A program made the position numbers and the translations under genes. Shown piece after piece: positions 61,251 through 64,000 of a stretch of DNA of 64,000 bases. Position 1 is the first letter of the stretch, and each line of letters opens with the position of its first letter. A model generated the notes under the pieces. It ran no database searches. It worked only from the letters and a program-made list of their open reading frames with translations, and was not told the origin of the DNA. Source of the DNA: Leptospira neocaledonica (GTDB lineage: Bacteria; Spirochaetota; Leptospiria; Leptospirales; Leptospiraceae); contig NZ_NPEA01000006.1 in assembly GCF_002812205.1 (NCBI RefSeq), positions 155,075 through 219,074 on the forward strand. Reading direction: 5' to 3'.

Positions 61251-61918
61251 TTCATACTCCTCTCAATAGCTTCTTTCAAAGGAACTACTGCAAACCCTAC
61301 GCGATCGTTTCCTCGATAAATCAAGACCTCCATTTCCTCTGGAGAGCCGAATGCTTTATTTATAGAAAGAAGGGATACATTCGTTGTCTTAGACACCATC
61401 GGAGAATTAACATACTCGATATCATTTATTCTAAGAATTAACGTTAACCCATTGATATCTGTATCTTTTAGTTTGCGCTGATTTACGACTATCTCTCGAT
61501 TATAGATCTCATCAAAACTAGGGTTCCAAGTCCGAAAGGGAATAGTGAATATGTATTCAAAAAATGAACCGATTACAAACCCAAGTGCCCAACCACTACG
61601 ACCATATCCTAATTTTGTATACTTTTGATAAATTTCCGAGTATTCTACTTTATATTCTTTTTTAACCGTCTCTTTCTCAATTACCTTATCTACATCCTCT
61701 TCAACGAATCCACCATCAAAAGATAAATATAGAGTCTTATCTTTAAATTCATAGGAGATAGCATACTGCTCAGATGTTCTTGTAAGCTTCTCCAATTTCA
61801 GTATTTCTTTACTTAATATTTTCTTACCGTTTTCACTTACAGTTAGGCAACCACTCAATAATAAAATGATAAATGAAATGCGACTTAAATTCGAAATTAT
61901 AAAAGAAACTCTTATCAT
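61247..61918 (-). CDS. Lipoprotein, unknown
   Basis: The 223-residue product has the lipobox LLSGC (Cys at about residue 24). The mature part has an amphipathic beta region, a hydrophobic stretch in the middle (GWALGFVIGSFFEYIFTIPF) that may insert in a membrane, and the ending VGFAVVPLKEAIERSMK. No family recognised. It is the most upstream gene of the minus-strand lipoprotein set and overlaps the next one by four bases. Confidence 0.62.
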   Translation of the reverse strand: MIRVSFIISNLSRISFIILLLSGCLTVSENGKKILSKEILKLEKLTRTSEQYAISYEFKDKTLYLSFDGGFVEEDVDKVIEKETVKKEYKVEYSEIYQKYTKLGYGRSGWALGFVIGSFFEYIFTIPFRTWNPSFDEIYNREIVVNQRKLKDTDINGLTLILRINDIEYVNSPMVSKTTNVSLLSINKAFGSPEEMEVLIYRGNDRVGFAVVPLKEAIERSMK

Positions 61919-61942
61919 TTCATTCCCTATCCAGTGTCTCTC

Positions 61943-62175
61943 TTAGTTTTGAAGATAAAGAGAATCAGAAGTAGCCTTCAGAAAAGTAACTAACGATTCT
62001 ATTTCACCTGGTGAAAGGTTTTTACCTAGTGGGTTTATTAATTGGTAGGTGGTGATGGCGCGGTAATTTTGTGTTTCTTGGAGCGATGGGCAAAACTTCG
62101 GAACCGAGGACTTTCCGCAGGAAGGATGAGGTTTCGAATGTTTCTGAGTTCTGCCCGTTGCGGAAAGAAAACTTC
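61943..62175 (-). pseudogene. 3' remnant of a di-haem cytochrome c peroxidase (MauG/CcpA-type) gene
   Basis: In one minus-strand frame the last 75 or so codons before the TAA read like the end of a bacterial di-haem peroxidase: PSLQETQNYRAITTYQLI corresponds to the PSLRNxxLTAPYxHDG region. NPLGKNLSPGEIESLVTFL corresponds to the usual ending with a Leu-Thr-x-x-Glu helix. No haem CXXCH motif or N-terminal part is present, and the space upstream is taken by another intact gene. The frame has no own start at the boundary. Confidence 0.55.
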
Positions 62176-62640
62176 TCATTTCCCCGTCGGAACGATCGTA
62201 ATCCAATCAATAAACTTTGTCTTAAAGAACTCATCGATTTGCCCTGTGAATTGGTAATACACCAGGAAAAAAATCCAATACGCCAAGGTAGCCGCGACAA
62301 GAGTTCTCGCAGTCATATTTGCCAAAACTGGAGAAGCCGTATAATACATACGAATCACTGCAATAGGCCAGAGGAATAATAGGAAAAAGTAAATCGCTCT
62401 TGGGATTCCGTAAAGCCAACTTAAAATTTCGGAAGGATAAGATCTAGATAATCTTTCATAAGCTTCTTTTAACTCCGGAAAGAATTGGAAGAAGTAAAAC
62501 ACAAAAACGAAAAAGGTAGCGATCTTCCAAATGATCTCTATATCGTTTCGGATCAGTACCAAAGTCAAACCCACGAACCAAATCAAAAAGATGGGAAATA
62601 CGATCTGCTGTAATAAGGAACCTGACTGGGCGAGAAACAT
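62176..62640 (-). CDS. Membrane protein, unknown, coupled to pdxA
   Basis: The 154-residue product has about four transmembrane segments (near residues 11-30, 37-55, 77-98 and 110-130) and a polar C-terminus. No family is recognised. I chose the ATG at 62640, which overlaps the pdxA stop by one base (TGATG), so it is translated with pdxA. A codon further upstream (TTG) would also be in frame. Confidence 0.65.
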   Translation of the reverse strand: MFLAQSGSLLQQIVFPIFLIWFVGLTLVLIRNDIEIIWKIATFFVFVFYFFQFFPELKEAYERLSRSYPSEILSWLYGIPRAIYFFLLFLWPIAVIRMYYTASPVLANMTARTLVAATLAYWIFFLVYYQFTGQIDEFFKTKFIDWITIVPTGK

Positions 62641-63614
62641 CAATAAGATCTCCTAAGATCATTCTCGGCAGAAACCGGCTTAGACACCCACTCTAAACAT
62701 TGCAGAAAACTCTCCGGATCCGCTTTTCCGAGACCTGCAATATCAAAAGCAGTCCCATGATCCGGAGAAACCCGGATAAAATCCAGTCCCAAAGTTACAT
62801 TTACCCCGAATTTTCCCTCCCACATCTTGAATGGAATGAGCCCCTGGTCATGATAACATGCCAAAAACAGAGAATATTTTGCCCTGGAAGTTTCACTAAA
62901 CGCACCATCCGCAGAAAGTGGATCCGTAACATCCAACCCTGCTTTTCTCATTTTAGAAATGATTGGCATTAGGATCTTCTTCTCTTCGTCTCCCACCTTT
63001 CCACCTTCTCCTGCATGAGGGTTTAAACCCAAGAATGCAATTTTTCCTTTAGAGATTGGAGCGGAACGAACAGCAGAAATGAAACTGGGTAAGTGGATTT
63101 TTTTTAAATAAGAAGGTACCTTCTTCAATGGAACATGAGTGGTTAAAGGGAGAACATTCAGTTCCTTGCCAGCCATAAGCATATAAGTTTTTTTCTTATA
63201 GACCTCTGCCAGATATTCTGTATGGCCAGTGAACTTTTTCACTCCAGCTTTGATCACCCATTCCTTACTTAGTGGAAGAGTGATCAGATTGCCGCCGATT
63301 TTTTTCTGGATACGAACCGCTTCTTCTAAACTTGCAAATGCAGCTTTCCCAGAAGAAGGACCAGGTTTACCAACCACCAAAGATTTTTGTTCGGAAGAAG
63401 AAAGTGAATTGGTTCTCCAAAGATAAAGTCCAGGAGAAGAGAGAGAAAATGGATCTTTGATTTCCTGCCAACCAGGATAAGAAAGCGAAGAATTAGAACT
63501 AATGAGTAGGATTTGTCTTTGCCCGGAGAATGTATTTAATATCTCCCGAGACATCTGAAGAATTTCAGGCCCGATTCCGCAAGGATCTCCTTCTGTGATG
63601 AGGATGGGAACCAA
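62640..63614 (-). CDS. pdxA: 4-hydroxythreonine-4-phosphate dehydrogenase
   Basis: PdxA oxidises 4-phosphohydroxythreonine in the DXP-dependent route to pyridoxal 5'-phosphate. The 324-residue product has GDPCGIGPEIL at the start, TGHTEYLAEVYKK, GLNPHAGEGGKVGDEEKKIL, the metal His in YHDQGLIPFKMWEG and the ending DHGTAFDIAGLGKAD. The start is a TTG at 63614. The pathway uses DXP, the product of dxs in this window. A bactofilin gene ends 16 bases upstream. Confidence 0.94.
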   Translation of the reverse strand: MVPILITEGDPCGIGPEILQMSREILNTFSGQRQILLISSNSSLSYPGWQEIKDPFSLSSPGLYLWRTNSLSSSEQKSLVVGKPGPSSGKAAFASLEEAVRIQKKIGGNLITLPLSKEWVIKAGVKKFTGHTEYLAEVYKKKTYMLMAGKELNVLPLTTHVPLKKVPSYLKKIHLPSFISAVRSAPISKGKIAFLGLNPHAGEGGKVGDEEKKILMPIISKMRKAGLDVTDPLSADGAFSETSRAKYSLFLACYHDQGLIPFKMWEGKFGVNVTLGLDFIRVSPDHGTAFDIAGLGKADPESFLQCLEWVSKPVSAENDLRRSY

Positions 63615-63630
63615 GGCCTATCGAGGAAGA

Positions 63631-64000
63631 TTAAGCTTCCTTAGCTGCTGTTTGTTTACCGAAAAGTCTTTCTAAGGTTAAAGAGTCTTTCGCGTATTCC
63701 AATTCGATATGATCTTTATTGGAATGTTTTAGGTCGCTAGAAATGATACAACGTCCTTCTAACACTACTCCGTTTTGGATAATCAATTCCGGAGTGCGGA
63801 TATCTCCCAAAATTCTGGAAGTAGGAAGAAGCATCACTCTGTTTCGAGCGGTGATATTTCCGATTACAATACCTTCTATAATAACGCTGGCAGCAGTGAT
63901 ATTTGTGCGGACTTTACCGGAAGCTCCGATATACAATTGTTCCGCTTGCAGAGATTTTCCTTCGAACTTTCCATCAATCTTTAAGGATCCATTGATGAAG
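63631..64000 (-). CDS. Bactofilin, C-terminal part (runs off the right edge)
   Basis: The frame is open to the right edge, so the N-terminus is outside the window (a TTG at 63936 is only an internal codon). The visible 122 or so residues form the beta-helix typical of bactofilins: NGSLKIDGKFEGKSLQAEQL, VRTNITAASVIIEGIVIGNI and RILGDIRTPELIIQNGVVLE, followed by a short charged tail. It is a second bactofilin besides the one at 38685 and probably part of the same cytoskeletal set. pdxA follows after 16 bases. Confidence 0.88.
   Translation of the reverse strand, partial: FINGSLKIDGKFEGKSLQAEQLYIGASGKVRTNITAASVIIEGIVIGNITARNRVMLLPTSRILGDIRTPELIIQNGVVLEGRCIISSDLKHSNKDHIELEYAKDSLTLERLFGKQTAAKEA

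Overview
The window is chromosomal DNA of a spirochaete, almost certainly a Leptospira. Supporting signs are the Gly/Arg-rich IF-2, the lipoproteins with relaxed spirochaetal lipoboxes, paired bactofilins, a CHASE2 adenylate cyclase, a 7TMR-DISM/SpoIIE phosphatase, frequent TTG and GTG starts, and moderate GC with AT-rich accessory stretches. I saw no rRNA, tRNA, insertion sequence, phage or CRISPR array.

Layout. 1-2636 (minus) is the end of the rimP-nusA-infB translation/transcription cluster; infB runs off the left edge. 2889-5505 (plus) is a lipoprotein gene followed by the NAD(P)HX repair enzyme Nnr. 5680-12488 is accessory: small membrane proteins, a ferredoxin/CDGSH Fe-S protein, three poorly known proteins (one resembling all-alpha immunity proteins), and a secreted protein co-transcribed with an S41 tail protease. 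12670-24875 mixes a NamZ-like muramidase, a large cyclic-nucleotide-binding protein, oxidoreductases, an esterase, a GNAT enzyme, a TPR protein and dxs.

24897-43291 (minus) is the core. After the CHASE2 adenylate cyclase comes a very tightly packed array. In transcription order it reads dapA-dapB-cdaA-cdaR-acpS-TPR-bactofilin-DUF4321-rpsB-tsf-pyrH-frr-uppS-cdsA-dxr-rseP-proS-trpB-trpA. It joins lysine/peptidoglycan precursor synthesis, c-di-AMP signalling, lipid and isoprenoid synthesis, ribosome production, envelope proteolysis and tryptophan synthesis, with overlaps or gaps of a few bases nearly throughout.

43333-57524 holds an MFS carrier, lipoproteins, a secreted SGNH hydrolase, a HEAT-repeat lipoprotein, a sensor phosphatase, an acyltransferase, a membrane AraC-type regulator next to a fatty acid hydroxylase, and an ArsR regulator in front of an unusual ATP-grasp ligase. 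57791-61918 is an AT-rich island of six mostly unknown lipoproteins. 61943-62175 is the 3' remnant of a di-haem cytochrome c peroxidase gene. The window ends with pdxA and a second bactofilin gene that runs off the right edge.

Most interesting unexplained items: the ArsR/ATP-grasp unit, the lipoprotein island, the possible orphan immunity-type gene at 7001-7777, the 844-residue cyclic-nucleotide-binding protein, and two kinds of dispersed intergenic repeat. No wholly new system is proven from the sequence alone.
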